64,000 nt of DNA from Devosia ginsengisoli (GTDB taxonomy: Bacteria; Pseudomonadota; Alphaproteobacteria; Rhizobiales; Devosiaceae): NCBI RefSeq assembly GCF_024707105.1, contig NZ_JANQAJ010000004.1, positions 44,555 to 108,554 on the forward strand, written 5' to 3'. Positions 20,491 through 29,366 of this stretch are shown here, in pieces. Each line of letters opens with the position of its first letter. The first letter of the stretch is position 1. The notes below the pieces were generated by a model. That model saw nothing but the letters and a program-made list of their open reading frames with translations. It searched no databases and was not told where the DNA came from. The position numbers were made by a program, and so were the translations under genes.

Positions 20491-20493
20491 GCC

Positions 20494-21231
20494 ATGGCCG
20501 TCGCACTGTTTTCGGCGGCGGACCGTCCCGACCTGGTCGCGGAGGCCGAGGCCATGGGTGGCGAGATTTGGCCCGCCTGGCTCGATACGGCGGCTTTGCG
20601 GGCCTATTGGCCGTCGCTGTATCAGGGGCAACTGGCGAACTATCAGACCATCGCGGTAGATGAGGCTGTTGGCAAGGTCGTGGGCCTTGCCAACAGCGTG
20701 CCCTTTCCGCGCGGCGACAGCCTGCCTGATACCGGTTGGGACTGGGTGCTGGAACAGGGTGTGCTGGCCGCCCGCTCCGGTGGTTCCGTCAATGCCCTCT
20801 CCGCCCTTTCCGTCGCCATCCGGCCGGAGCAGCGCGGCACGGGCCTGGCCCAACGCCTGCTCGAAGCCATGAAGCCGCCGGCCCGTGCTGCCGGCCTGGG
20901 CAGCATGGTCGCCCCGGTCCGGCCCACGCTTAAGGCGGCTTATCCGTTGCAGGATTTTGCCACCTATTGCGCCTGGCGCCGCGCGGACGGCACGCCGTTC
21001 GATCCGTGGCTGCGCACGCATGAGGCCATGGGCGCCAAAGTGATCGGCCCGGCCATGGCCTCGCAGACCATTACCGGCACGCTGGAACAGTGGCAGCGCT
21101 GGACCGGGATGCGTTTCCCGGCCAGCGGTCGCTATGCCATTCCGGAGGCCCTTGCTCCGCTCGACATCGACCTTGCGGCCGATCGCGGCGTCTGCCTTGA
21201 ACCCAATCTGTGGATGGAACATCCGCTCTAG
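20494..21231 (+). CDS. GNAT-like N-acetyltransferase
   Basis: The protein has 245 residues. The segment SVAIRPEQRGTGLAQRLLEA (about residues 107-126) is the acetyl-CoA binding motif A of GNAT proteins. The rest is divergent, and the substrate is unknown. Its ATG is three bases beyond the carA stop, so it is co-transcribed with carA, though a functional link is not evident. Confidence 0.75.
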   Translation: MAVALFSAADRPDLVAEAEAMGGEIWPAWLDTAALRAYWPSLYQGQLANYQTIAVDEAVGKVVGLANSVPFPRGDSLPDTGWDWVLEQGVLAARSGGSVNALSALSVAIRPEQRGTGLAQRLLEAMKPPARAAGLGSMVAPVRPTLKAAYPLQDFATYCAWRRADGTPFDPWLRTHEAMGAKVIGPAMASQTITGTLEQWQRWTGMRFPASGRYAIPEALAPLDIDLAADRGVCLEPNLWMEHPL

Positions 21232-21303
21232 CTGCCCCCGTGCTGGCGACCAAGCATACCCCGCCGCGGGGACGGCGGGGATAACGTGATGCGCGGGAGC
21301 CTT

Positions 21304-21331
21304 TTTTCACCTCTCCCCGGAGAGGTGAAAA
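21304..21331. repeat. 13-bp inverted repeat between convergent genes
   Basis: TTTTCACCTCTCC is mirrored by GGAGAGGTGAAAA with almost no loop. It lies just before the stop of the leftward metallopeptidase. The T run precedes and the A run follows the stem on both strands, so it is not a standard terminator, although it may act as one. Confidence 0.55.
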
Positions 21332-21334
21332 GCG

Positions 21335-22267
21335 TCAGACACTTCCCGAAAATGTGTCGCAATCGCCCGGATTACCGGACGTATAGCCACGCTCGAACCA
21401 GGTCTTGCGCTGCGCCGAAGTGCCATGATTGAAGGTCTTGGGCACGGCAAAGCCCTGCATGCGCTTCTGCAGCGTATCGTCGCCGATCTGCTCGGCGGCG
21501 TTCAGCGCCTCCTCGACATCGCCATTATCAAGCAGATCCTCCTGCCCGGCATAACTGGCCCAGACGCCGGCATAGCAATCGGCCTGCAATTCCACCCGCA
21601 CCGAATAGGCATTGGCCTCTTCCTGGCTCATGGCGGCACGGCGCTGGTTGAATTCGGGCAGCACGCCGGTGATGTTCTGGATGTGGTGACCGATTTCATG
21701 CGCCAGCACATAGGCCTGGGCGAAATCGCCCGGCGCGCCGAACTGATCGCGCAACTGGTCGTAGAAGCCGAGGTCGATATAAACCTTTTGGTCGCCGGGG
21801 CAGTAGAATGGCCCGGTGCTCGAATCGGCAGCGCCGCAGGCGGTGTTGACCGCATTGGAGAACAGCACCACGGTTGGCTCGGGATAGTTCTGGCCAGACG
21901 CCTGGAAGACGTCCGTCCACAGATCTTCGGTCTCCTTGACCACCACCCCGACAAAGTCGCGCAATTCGGCCTGTTCGCCGCTGGTGGGCAACTGGCTCGA
22001 TGAACTGGCCGACGGACTGCTGGTGGTGCTCGATCCGCCAGTAAGAATATCGATCGGGTTGGTGCCGGTGACAGCCCAGATGATGCCCAGCACCACCACG
22101 ATACCGACAATGCTGCCAATGCCGCCGCGCGACCCGCCGCCGGTGGGAATGCGGATGCCGCCTCCACCCCGGCCGAACGGACTGCCACCCAGTCCGCCCA
22201 GACCGCCGCCGGTCTGACCGCGCCGATCCTCGATGTTGGAACTCTGCTCGCGCCCACGCCACTTCAT
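21335..22267 (-). CDS. Putative neutral zinc metallopeptidase (YpfJ-like)
   Basis: The protein has 310 residues. A Gly-rich cytoplasmic N-terminus and one membrane helix (GSIVGIVVVLGIIWAVTG) precede a domain of the PF04228 zinc metallopeptidase family. The metal and catalytic motif HEIGHH (AHEIGHHIQNITG) is intact, with LQADCYAGVWA further on, where the acidic residue probably completes the zinc site. The substrate is unknown. The ATG at 22267 follows GGAGAAT. It is probably a type II anchored periplasmic protein. Confidence 0.88.
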   Translation of the reverse strand: MKWRGREQSSNIEDRRGQTGGGLGGLGGSPFGRGGGGIRIPTGGGSRGGIGSIVGIVVVLGIIWAVTGTNPIDILTGGSSTTSSPSASSSSQLPTSGEQAELRDFVGVVVKETEDLWTDVFQASGQNYPEPTVVLFSNAVNTACGAADSSTGPFYCPGDQKVYIDLGFYDQLRDQFGAPGDFAQAYVLAHEIGHHIQNITGVLPEFNQRRAAMSQEEANAYSVRVELQADCYAGVWASYAGQEDLLDNGDVEEALNAAEQIGDDTLQKRMQGFAVPKTFNHGTSAQRKTWFERGYTSGNPGDCDTFSGSV

Positions 22268-22403
22268 GGTGATATTCTCCGATAGATACCCCAGCCTAGC
22301 AACAAGCCGGGCCGATGCAATCGGTTCCGATAGGCAAGTTAAGGCGCCGCCTGGATTGCGGTTATCGTGACAGGCCGCATGCCAAGATGGCAGCGGGCGG
22401 ACC

Positions 22404-22603
22404 CCGAGACGGCTTTCGCCCCTGAGTAATTTAATAGTGAGACGCTCGCCGTCTCGGAGTGCCGGTTTTTGGAACTGTACGGGGGTCGCGCACACGCTTC
22501 CGCCCGGACTCGAACCTGTGGGAGAGGCAAAGCCCCCGCCCGGCTCACCCCACCACTGTTCGCCTGCAGGCCGCCGCGCGGGGTGATGGAAGGAGTGTGC
22601 GCG
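22404..22603. other. Structured intergenic region of unknown nature
   Basis: Two long dyads are visible. CCGAGACGGC at 22404-22413 pairs with GCCGTCTCGG at 22448-22457. CGCGCACAC plus CTTCC (22487-22501) pairs with GGAAG plus GTGTGCGCG (22588-22603), closing a 117-base GC-rich element. No open frame here looks coding. It may be a structured RNA or a decayed repeat. I could not assign it to a known RNA family. Confidence 0.4.
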
Positions 22604-22650
22604 TGGTTTCAGGCAGGAGGAGAAGATGGATAAGTCGGTGTTCGTGACTC

Positions 22651-22782
22651 CACCCCCACCCTCACTCCCTCCCCACAAGGGGGAGGGAAGCCTGGCCGGC
22701 GCTCGCGAAGATATTCGAGATGATCCTTGAGGGTTGCTCTGGCGCCTCCCTCCCCCTTGTGGGGAGGGAATGAGGGTGGGGT
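22651..22782. repeat. Interspersed palindromic repeat, family 1 (copy A)
   Basis: Two inverted arms, each itself a palindrome around CCCTCCCC-ACAA-GGGGGAGGG and flanked by CCCCACCCTCA / TGAGGGTGGGG, enclose about 55 bases. Related copies lie near 44.9, 50.7, 56.3 and 62.4 kb in this window, always between genes. Confidence 0.75.
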
Positions 22783-22810
22783 GTTTAGGCACGATCCACC
22801 TCGCGGCTGT

Positions 22811-22856
22811 GGCGCGATCTCGGGATGGGTCCCGGCTCAAAGCCGGGATGACATCG
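22811..22856. repeat. Interspersed repeat, family 4 (copy A)
   Basis: The stem CCCGGCT / AGCCGGG at 22831-22847 lies in a context (GCGATCTCGGGATGGGT before, ATGACATCG after) that recurs at 59071-59113. It is a short REP-like element. Confidence 0.6.
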
Positions 22857-22899
22857 GGGGCGGGGGAGCGTCTGTGCACGCACGCACATCAGAAACAGA

Positions 22900-22917
22900 C
22901 TGTCATCGAACTGTCAT
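22900..22917 (+). promoter_or_regulatory. Pho box (PhoB binding site)
   Basis: CTGTCAT at 22900-22906 and CTGTCAT at 22911-22917 are perfect direct repeats separated by CGAA. This is the 7-4-7 layout of a PhoB box, with an 11-base period. It lies 182 bases upstream of the nucleotidase gene and downstream of the repeat elements. A TTGACC follows at 22921 and could be a -35 or a further contact. Phosphate-starvation induction of cpdB and the RNase T2 gene is inferred. Confidence 0.75.
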
Positions 22918-23099
22918 AAATTGACCACCCGGTCAAAATTCCATAGCTTCACTGTGCCGCCGTCATTCCACCGTCACCTATCGGCGGCAAGAGCAAGCGC
23001 GCTCCACTGGGAGCGTCACGCAGGGCCGTGGGCCCAACGTCCGGGAGCGCGGCGCCCCCGGGATACTGTTCAGCCAATGAACGCTTCAGGGAGACATCA

Positions 23100-25076
23100 A
23101 TGAATTTCCTGCCAAAGATTTCTCGACGGACTTTCCTCGCGGGCTCCGCGAGCGTGGGGGCCATGGCCGCCATGCACCCCTTCGCCGCGCTGGCCCAGGC
23201 CAACCAGGCGCATCTGCGCATCATGGAAACGACTGACCTGCATGTCGCCGTCTTTCCCTATGACTATTATGCCGACGCCCCCAACGACACGATGGGTCTG
23301 GCGCGCACCGCCTCCATCATCGAGGGCATCCGCGCCGAGGCCGGCAATTCGATGCTGGTCGACAATGGCGACATCATCCAGGGCAACCCGATGGGCGACT
23401 ACATCGCCTATGAAAAGGGCCTGGAGGACAACGTCCACCCGATCATCGCCGCCATGAATACGCTGGGCTACGAGGCCGCGACTTTGGGCAACCACGAATT
23501 CAACTATGGCCTCGACTATCTCGACACGGCGCTGTCAGGCGCCACATTCCCCTTCGTTTCGGCCAATCTGGTGCGGGGCGAACTGGCCGCCGACCCGCTG
23601 AGCGACGACACCTATATCGAGCCCTACCTGATCGTCGAAAAAGAACTGACCGACGGCTCGGGCGCCACCAAGACGATCAAGATCGGCCTGATCGGCTTCC
23701 TGCCGCCCCAGATCATGACCTGGGACGCGACGCACCTGACCGGCAAGGTCAATACCCGCGATATCGTCGAGACCGCCACCGCCTATGTGCCGAAAATGCG
23801 CGAAGAAGGCGCCGATATCATCGTCGCGCTCTCCCATTCCGGCATCGCCGCCGACCAGACCACCGGGGCCGAAAATGCCTCGCTGCAACTGGCTGCGGTC
23901 GAAGGCATTGACGTGGTCCTGACCGGCCACCAGCACCTGGTTTTCCCCGGCCCCGATTATGAGGGCGTCGAAGGCGCCGATATCGAGGCCGGCACGCTGA
24001 GCGGCAAGCCCGCCGTGATGGCCGGCTTCTGGGGCTCGCATATGGGCCTGATCGACCTGCTGCTGGAGCAGGATGCCGATGGCAAGTGGACTGTGGTATC
24101 GCATACCTCGGAAGCCCGCCCGATCTTCGAGCGTGTCGATGGCGCGGTGCAGCCGCTGGTCGCGGACGAAGCCGAAGTGGTCGCCGCTGCCCAGGCCGAC
24201 CACGACGAGACGCTGGATTATGTGCGCCGTGCCGTGGGCGAGACGTCGGCGCCGCTGCATTCCTATTTTGCGCTCGTTGCCGACGATCCGTCGGTGCAGA
24301 TCGTGAGCCAGGCGCAGACCTGGTATATCGAGCAGATGCTTGTTGGCACCGAGTGGGAAAGCCTGCCGATCCTTTCGGCGGCGGCTCCGTTCAAGGCCGG
24401 CGGCCGCGGCGGCCCGGACTATTATACCGATGTGCCTGTTGGTCCGGTCGCCATCAAGAATGTCGCCGACCTCTATCTCTATCCCAACACCATCCAGGCC
24501 GTGGTCGTGTCAGGCGCCGAGGTCAAGGACTGGCTGGAGCGCTCGGCCGGCATCTTCAATCAGGTGGAAAAGGGCGCCCAGGATGCGCCGCTGATCAACC
24601 TCGATTTCCCGTCCTACAATTTCGACGTGATCGATGGCGTGACCTACAAGATCGACCTCACCCAGCCGTCGAAATATTCCAGCGACGGCAAGGAAGTGGC
24701 CAATCCCGACGCCAATCGCATCATCGAACTGATGTATGATGGCGCCCCGGTCGATCCGGCGGCCAAATTCGTCGTCGCCTCCAATAACTACCGCGCCGGC
24801 GGCGGTGGTTCCTTCCCCGGCACCGGGGCCGACCACATCATCTTCAAGGGTCCCGATACCAACCGCGACATCATCGTGCGCTTCATCGTCGAGAATGGCA
24901 CGATCAACCCATCGGCCGACAGCAACTGGTCGCTCGCCCCGATCGGGGACACGACCGTGCTGTTCGCCACCGGCCCCAAGGCGGCCGAGCATGTGGCCGA
25001 TGTCACGGCGGTCAAGATCGAGGCAACCGGCGACACCGACGCCGATGGCTTCGGCCTCTATCGCATCGCGCTCTAA
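23100..25076 (+). CDS. cpdB: 2',3'-cyclic-nucleotide 2'-phosphodiesterase / 3'-nucleotidase
   Basis: The protein has 658 residues and acts in the periplasm. The N-terminus [20 protein letters not shown] has a twin-arginine export signal. The metallophosphatase domain shows [38 protein letters not shown] near residue 130, and LTGHQH. A 5'-nucleotidase C-terminal substrate domain follows (about residues 400-580). The enzyme converts 2',3'-cyclic nucleotides to 3'-nucleotides and then to nucleosides plus phosphate. CAGGGAGA precedes the ATG at 23100. The Pho box upstream and the RNase T2 gene downstream fit phosphate scavenging from RNA. Confidence 0.93.
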   Translation: MNFLPKISRRTFLAGSASVGAMAAMHPFAALAQANQAHLRIMETTDLHVAVFPYDYYADAPNDTMGLARTASIIEGIRAEAGNSMLVDNGDIIQGNPMGDYIAYEKGLEDNVHPIIAAMNTLGYEAATLGNHEFNYGLDYLDTALSGATFPFVSANLVRGELAADPLSDDTYIEPYLIVEKELTDGSGATKTIKIGLIGFLPPQIMTWDATHLTGKVNTRDIVETATAYVPKMREEGADIIVALSHSGIAADQTTGAENASLQLAAVEGIDVVLTGHQHLVFPGPDYEGVEGADIEAGTLSGKPAVMAGFWGSHMGLIDLLLEQDADGKWTVVSHTSEARPIFERVDGAVQPLVADEAEVVAAAQADHDETLDYVRRAVGETSAPLHSYFALVADDPSVQIVSQAQTWYIEQMLVGTEWESLPILSAAAPFKAGGRGGPDYYTDVPVGPVAIKNVADLYLYPNTIQAVVVSGAEVKDWLERSAGIFNQVEKGAQDAPLINLDFPSYNFDVIDGVTYKIDLTQPSKYSSDGKEVANPDANRIIELMYDGAPVDPAAKFVVASNNYRAGGGGSFPGTGADHIIFKGPDTNRDIIVRFIVENGTINPSADSNWSLAPIGDTTVLFATGPKAAEHVADVTAVKIEATGDTDADGFGLYRIAL

Positions 25077-25100
25077 GGCTAGCGCTGGCAATCTGGCGGG

Positions 25101-25117
25101 GGAGCCGTTACGGCTCC
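25101..25117 (+). terminator. Hairpin between cpdB and the RNase T2 gene
   Basis: GGAGCCG / CGGCTCC forms a 7-bp stem with loop TTA, followed by CTCGTTGTGTTT. It may be a weak terminator or a processing and stability hairpin within a two-gene transcript. Confidence 0.4.
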
Positions 25118-25141
25118 CTCGTTGTGTTTGAGGGGATGACC

Positions 25142-26128
25142 ATGCGGACGATACTGGCAGGCGCATTGCTGCTGATGCTGGCTTTGCCCGCCTGGGCCGA
25201 AGTGCCGCTCACCGGCTATTTCACCGCCACATCCGCCTGCCCGGCCTATCAGTCGATCAACCGCCAGACCAATCCGGGTGCGGTGATGACCCAGCCCGGC
25301 CGGGCCTATGACCTGGTCGCCGGCAACACGGCGCGGCCCACTCATCTCTGGATCGTCATACCCGGCGCCGAACCCGAGCGCCGCTGGGTCGCGGTCGATT
25401 GCGGCACCCGCGCCACCGATGCCGAGGGCCGGATCGCCGAGCCGCCGCCAGCCGCGCCGGCCCCCACCTATCGCGGCACGCAATATATCCTGGCGGTCAA
25501 CTGGCAGCCGGCCTTCTGCGAGACCAGCCCGCGCAAGCCCGAATGCCGCGACCAGCAGGCGGGTGATTTCGAGGCCACCAATTTCACCCTGCATGGCCTG
25601 TGGCCGCAGCCGCGCGACAACGAATATTGCAACGTGCCGGCCCGCGAGCGCCAGGCCAGCCAGAGTGGCGACTGGCGTGCCCTGCCCCGCCTGCCGCTGA
25701 GCCCCGGCCTGCAGCGCGATCTCGACGAAGCCATGCCCGGCACGCAATCGGCGCTGGAGCGCCATGAATGGACCAGGCACGGCACCTGTTATGGAACGAC
25801 GGCCGAAGAATATTATGCCGATGCGCTGGATCTTTTGCTGGCGCTCAACACCTCCGATGTGGCGGAACTGTTTGCCAGCAATATCGGCCGCAAGATCACC
25901 CTGCGCCAAGTGCGTGAGGCCTTCGACACCGCCTTCGGCCCCGGCGCGGGCGAGCGCGTGCGCATGGCATGCGCGCCGGATGGCAACCGGACCATCATTA
26001 CCGAATTGACCGTCGGCCTCACCGGCACCATTACCGGCCCGGATGACTTCGCCGCCCTGATCGCCGCCGCCAACCCGACCGAGGGTGGCTGCAATTCCGG
26101 CATGGTCGATCCGGTGGGGTTGCGCTGA
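25142..26128 (+). CDS. Ribonuclease T2 family protein
   Basis: The protein has 328 residues with a signal peptide (MRTILAGALLLMLALPAWA). Both catalytic segments are present: FTLHGLWPQ near residue 150, with the first catalytic His, and HEWTRHGTC near residue 208, with Glu and the second His. RNase T2 cuts RNA to 2',3'-cyclic nucleotides, which are the substrate of the CpdB encoded 65 bases upstream. The ATG at 25142 has AGGGG six bases before it; an ATG at 25136 is too close to that site. Confidence 0.92.
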   Translation: MRTILAGALLLMLALPAWAEVPLTGYFTATSACPAYQSINRQTNPGAVMTQPGRAYDLVAGNTARPTHLWIVIPGAEPERRWVAVDCGTRATDAEGRIAEPPPAAPAPTYRGTQYILAVNWQPAFCETSPRKPECRDQQAGDFEATNFTLHGLWPQPRDNEYCNVPARERQASQSGDWRALPRLPLSPGLQRDLDEAMPGTQSALERHEWTRHGTCYGTTAEEYYADALDLLLALNTSDVAELFASNIGRKITLRQVREAFDTAFGPGAGERVRMACAPDGNRTIITELTVGLTGTITGPDDFAALIAAANPTEGGCNSGMVDPVGLR

Positions 26129-26218
26129 CGGCAGGCACCAAAATCTTAACGCTGCCGATTCACGGGCGGGAAAGGCCGGGGGGATAGGCTTCGCCCGGTT
26201 TCCCGCCGGAGCGCCGCC

Positions 26219-26952
26219 ATGACCACCCCTGCCCTCGCCATTTCCAGCCTGGCCAAAAGTTTCGACCGGCCGGTAGTGACCGATCTGGACCTGACCATAA
26301 AGGCGGGTGAATTCTACGCCCTGCTCGGCCCCAATGGCGCGGGCAAGACCACCATATTGCGCATGGTGGCGGGACTGTTGCAGCCCGATGCGGGCAGCAT
26401 ATCCATCTTCGGCATCGATGCGCGGCGCGATCCCATCGCCGCCAAGCGCATCACCGCCTGGGTGTCTGACGAGCCCATGGTCTATGATCGGCTGACGCCA
26501 ACGGAATATCTCGCCTTCGTCGCCGGCCTCTGGCAGGTGGAGAGCCACGAGGCCGAGACGAGGGCCAACGATCTCATCGACTGGCTGGGCCTGCGGCCGC
26601 ATGCCAACGAACTTTGCGGAGGCTTTTCCAAGGGCATGCTGCAAAAGTAGCTCTGGCCGGTGCGCTGGTGCATGACCCTCGCCTCATCATCCTCGACGAG
26701 CCGCTGACCGGGCTCGATGCCGGCTCGGCCCGGCAGGTCAAGGACGTGCTGCTCGGCAAGGTGCGCGATGGCGTCACCGTCATCATGACCACCCATATTC
26801 TAGAAGTCGCCGAGCGCATGGCCGAACGCATCGGCGTCATCAACCAGGGCCGGCTGATCGCCGAAGGTACTTTGGCCGAATTGCGCAGCCGCATCGGCCG
26901 GGAATCCAGCCTCGAAGATATCTTCCTCGACCTGGTATCGGACGCCGCATGA
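26219..26952 (+). pseudogene. ABC transporter ATP-binding protein, interrupted by one frameshift
   Basis: The first frame (26219-26650) has the Walker A motif LLGPNGAGKTTILRM and ends GFSKGMLQK-stop. A second frame resumes exactly there with VALAGALVHDPRLIILDEP (Walker B) and MTTHILEVAERM (H-loop), and runs to 26952. One missing base after CTGCAAAAG (26641-26649) explains the break: an extra G would join LQK to VALAG. The full protein would be about 244 residues and would energise the downstream permease, whose ATG overlaps its stop (ATGA). Sequencing error, a real mutation or ribosomal slippage at the AAAAG cannot be separated here. Confidence 0.85.
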
Positions 26953-28481
26953 GCGCCGCACCGGCCACGCTGACCTGGTTCGCCCGCCATGAACTGACCC
27001 TGGCCTGGCGCGAGATGCTGGCCATGATGACCGGCGGCAGCAAGGCGCGCGGCATCGGCCTCGCCATCTTCCTCGGCATCGTCATCCTGGTGATGCACCT
27101 GCTCGCCTATGGCGTGGTGGCGCGCTGGGCGGCCGATGGCGTGCGTTCGGACGCGCAAAGCCTCGTCATGCTGACCGGCACCGGAATGCTGTTCTGGACG
27201 GTGATGCTGTCCCAGGCCCTCGAAGCGGTGACCCGCGTCTATTACGGCCGCTCCGACCTCGACCTCATCCTCTCCTCGCCCGCCTCGTCGCGCCGACTGT
27301 TCGCGGTCCGCACCGGGGCGGTGGCGCTGACCAACGTGGCCTTTACCGGCCTGCTGGCCAGCCCGCTGATCAATATGCTGGCGCTGTTCGATGGCCAGCG
27401 CTGGCTGGCCGCCTATGGCGTCATCATCGCCATGGGCGCCATTTCGACGGCGCTGTCGGTGGGCATAACCATGCTGCTGTTCCGCCTCGTCGGGCCGCGG
27501 CAGACGCGCTTCATCTCCCAGATCGTCGCCGCCATTATCGGCGCCGGCTTCGTCATCGGCATCCAGGCCGCGGCCATCCTCTACTATGGCAATTTCTCGC
27601 GCTTCAGCCTGTTCCAGTCGCAAGCCATCATCGATGCGGCACCCGGTATCGACAGCCCGCTATGGCTGCCGGCCAAGGCGGCCATGGGCGATGCCGAATC
27701 CCTGCTGATCATGTTGGCCATCGGCTGCGGCGCTCTGGTGCTGGCCATAGCCATCTCGGCATCGAGCTATGCGCGCCTGGCCATTTCCGCCGCCGGGCTC
27801 AACCACATTGCCAGCCAGCGCAAGCCATCGCCGCGCGCTTTCCGCCCGGCATCGCAACGCCATGTGCTGCGGCTCAAGGAATGGCGCCTGCTGCAGCGCG
27901 ATCCCTGGCTGCTGTCGCAGACGTTGATGCAGATCCTCTATCTGGTGCCGCCCGGCCTGCTGCTCTGGATGAATTTCGGCGATGTGGCCGGGGCCTTCGT
28001 CGTCGCCGTACCGGTGCTGGTCATGGCGGCGGGGCAATTGGCCGGCGGTCTCGCCTGGCTCGCCATTTCGGGCGAGGATGCCCATGACCTGGTGGTCACC
28101 GCCCCGGTTTCCCCGCGAACGGTACTGGTCGCCAAGATCGAGGCGGTGCTAACCGTCATCGGCGTCATCATGGCGCCGCTGCTGGTGCTGATGGCGTTCT
28201 CCTCGCCGCGCATGGCATTGATCACCGCTCTCTGCGCAGCCCTGTCGGCCGGGTCGGCAACTGCCATCCAGCTCTGGTTCCGCGTGGTCGCCAAGCGCTC
28301 GATGTTCCGCCGCCGCCAGGTCGCCTCGCGCGCCGCCACGGTGAGCGAGGCCTTTGCCTCGATCATGTGGGCCGGCACCGGTGCCCTGCTGGCCGCCGGC
28401 TCGGCACTGGCCATCGCGCCGGCCGTTGTTGCAGTGCTTGTGATCATCCTCGCCAAGCTGATAAGCCCGCGGCGACGCTGA
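26949..28481 (+). CDS. ABC transporter permease (ABC-2-like exporter)
   Basis: This 510-residue protein is strongly hydrophobic, with about ten to twelve membrane helices and no recognisable importer EAA loop. It overlaps the ATP-binding gene by four bases, so the two form an exporter of the ABC-2 or multidrug/lantibiotic type. The substrate is unknown. A cytoplasmic loop (about residues 275-310) contains FRPASQRHVLRLKEWRLLQR, resembling a coupling region. The gene itself is intact, unlike its ATPase partner. Confidence 0.82.
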   Translation: MSAAPATLTWFARHELTLAWREMLAMMTGGSKARGIGLAIFLGIVILVMHLLAYGVVARWAADGVRSDAQSLVMLTGTGMLFWTVMLSQALEAVTRVYYGRSDLDLILSSPASSRRLFAVRTGAVALTNVAFTGLLASPLINMLALFDGQRWLAAYGVIIAMGAISTALSVGITMLLFRLVGPRQTRFISQIVAAIIGAGFVIGIQAAAILYYGNFSRFSLFQSQAIIDAAPGIDSPLWLPAKAAMGDAESLLIMLAIGCGALVLAIAISASSYARLAISAAGLNHIASQRKPSPRAFRPASQRHVLRLKEWRLLQRDPWLLSQTLMQILYLVPPGLLLWMNFGDVAGAFVVAVPVLVMAAGQLAGGLAWLAISGEDAHDLVVTAPVSPRTVLVAKIEAVLTVIGVIMAPLLVLMAFSSPRMALITALCAALSAGSATAIQLWFRVVAKRSMFRRRQVASRAATVSEAFASIMWAGTGALLAAGSALAIAPAVVAVLVIILAKLISPRRR

Positions 28482-28499
28482 ACGCCAACCGAGGCCGCC

Positions 28500-28970
28500 A
28501 TGACCACCTTGACCTTCCGCGATGCGACACCGGCCGATATCGCCACCATTGTCGGCCTGAGCCATGCCGGCGATGCCCGCGGCACGGATACGCCGCCGCT
28601 CGATCCCGCCACGCTCGCCGATCCGCGCTACCGCGCCGCCTTCGACGCGATAACCGATGATCCAAACCACCGCCTCATCGTAGCCGAGCGGGACGGCGAA
28701 ATCGTCGGCACGTTGCAGATCAGCTTCATCCCTGGCATGCCCAATTTCGGCATGAAGCGGGGCCTCTTGGAAAACGTGCATATCCGCGCCGACCAGCGCG
28801 GCAGCGGCCTGGGAACCGAAATGGTGCAATGGGCCATCGAGCGTTGCCGCGAAGCCGGCTGCGGCCTGGTGCAACTGACCTCCAACAAGGTCCGGCTCGA
28901 CGCCCACCGCTTCTACGAAAAGCTCGGCTTCACCAAGAGCCATGAGGGCTTCAAGCTGCTGCTTGGTTGA
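28500..28970 (+). CDS. GNAT family N-acetyltransferase
   Basis: The protein has 156 residues and a complete GNAT fold. VHIRADQRGSGLGTEMVQWA (about residues 96-115) is the acetyl-CoA motif A, and RFYEKLGFTKSHEGF is the C-terminal motif B. It starts 18 bases after the permease stop, so it may share the transcript. The substrate is unknown. Confidence 0.9.
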   Translation: MTTLTFRDATPADIATIVGLSHAGDARGTDTPPLDPATLADPRYRAAFDAITDDPNHRLIVAERDGEIVGTLQISFIPGMPNFGMKRGLLENVHIRADQRGSGLGTEMVQWAIERCREAGCGLVQLTSNKVRLDAHRFYEKLGFTKSHEGFKLLLG

Positions 28971-29014
28971 CCCCACCCCCACCCCGCCCTATATTGGCGA
29001 GGATGGAGGCTATC

Positions 29015-29366
29015 ATGGCAACGGTCACAATCAGGGACGACGCAATCTGGATTGGCCATGTCGAAGGCGATCGAGCACTGCAAGAACGACTGCGGCGGCT
29101 TCAACCGGGCGACATCCTCGACCTGGAAGTGGACGGCATAGTCGGCAGTTGGGGAGCGGATGCGCGATGGCCGAGACGGGCGCCCGACGCTGGGGATCAA
29201 ACCAGTATCGCATATGAAAGAGGTTTGGGCTGAATTGCGTCGCAAGACTGGCCACAGGGTCCAAATTCGTGAAGTGGTCACCGCGGAAACCTACCTTTCG
29301 GCAGTATCCCGCACATTGGACGAATGGAACTCCCCCGAAGACGAGGTGGCCTATGCCGACCTATGA
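29015..29366 (+). pseudogene. Antitoxin gene of a MazF/PemK-type pair, frameshifted
   Basis: Starting at the ATG at 29015 (GGAGG five bases upstream), the frame reads MATVTIRDDAIWIGHVEGD and leaves register at TGGGGAG (29149-29156). Removing one G joins it to ERMRDGRDGRPTLGIKPVS, which continues to 29366 and gives an antitoxin of about 116 residues. The stop overlaps the toxin ATG by 14 bases, typical of co-translated toxin-antitoxin genes. I infer the antitoxin role from position and size. The extra G may be a sequencing error; if it is real, the toxin would be uncontrolled. Confidence 0.65.

Noticed and set aside
21304..21331. Rho-independent terminator
   Set aside because: The stem is strong, but Ts precede and As follow it on both strands, so there is no U-tract after the hairpin. 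It is reported only as an inverted repeat.
22500..22530. tRNA-like T-loop (GGTTCGAGTCC on the minus strand)
   Set aside because: The flanking bases do not form a 5-bp T stem (two mismatches), and no anticodon or acceptor arms can be drawn.
22515..22557. Cobalamin riboswitch
   Set aside because: Only the CCCC..CACTGT segment is similar. The B12 box and the upstream helix pattern are missing, and the nearest downstream gene is cpdB, 540 bases away.
25079..26644. 521-codon minus-strand frame
   Set aside because: It is antisense to the RNase T2 and ABC ATPase genes, both of which have catalytic motifs on the plus strand.
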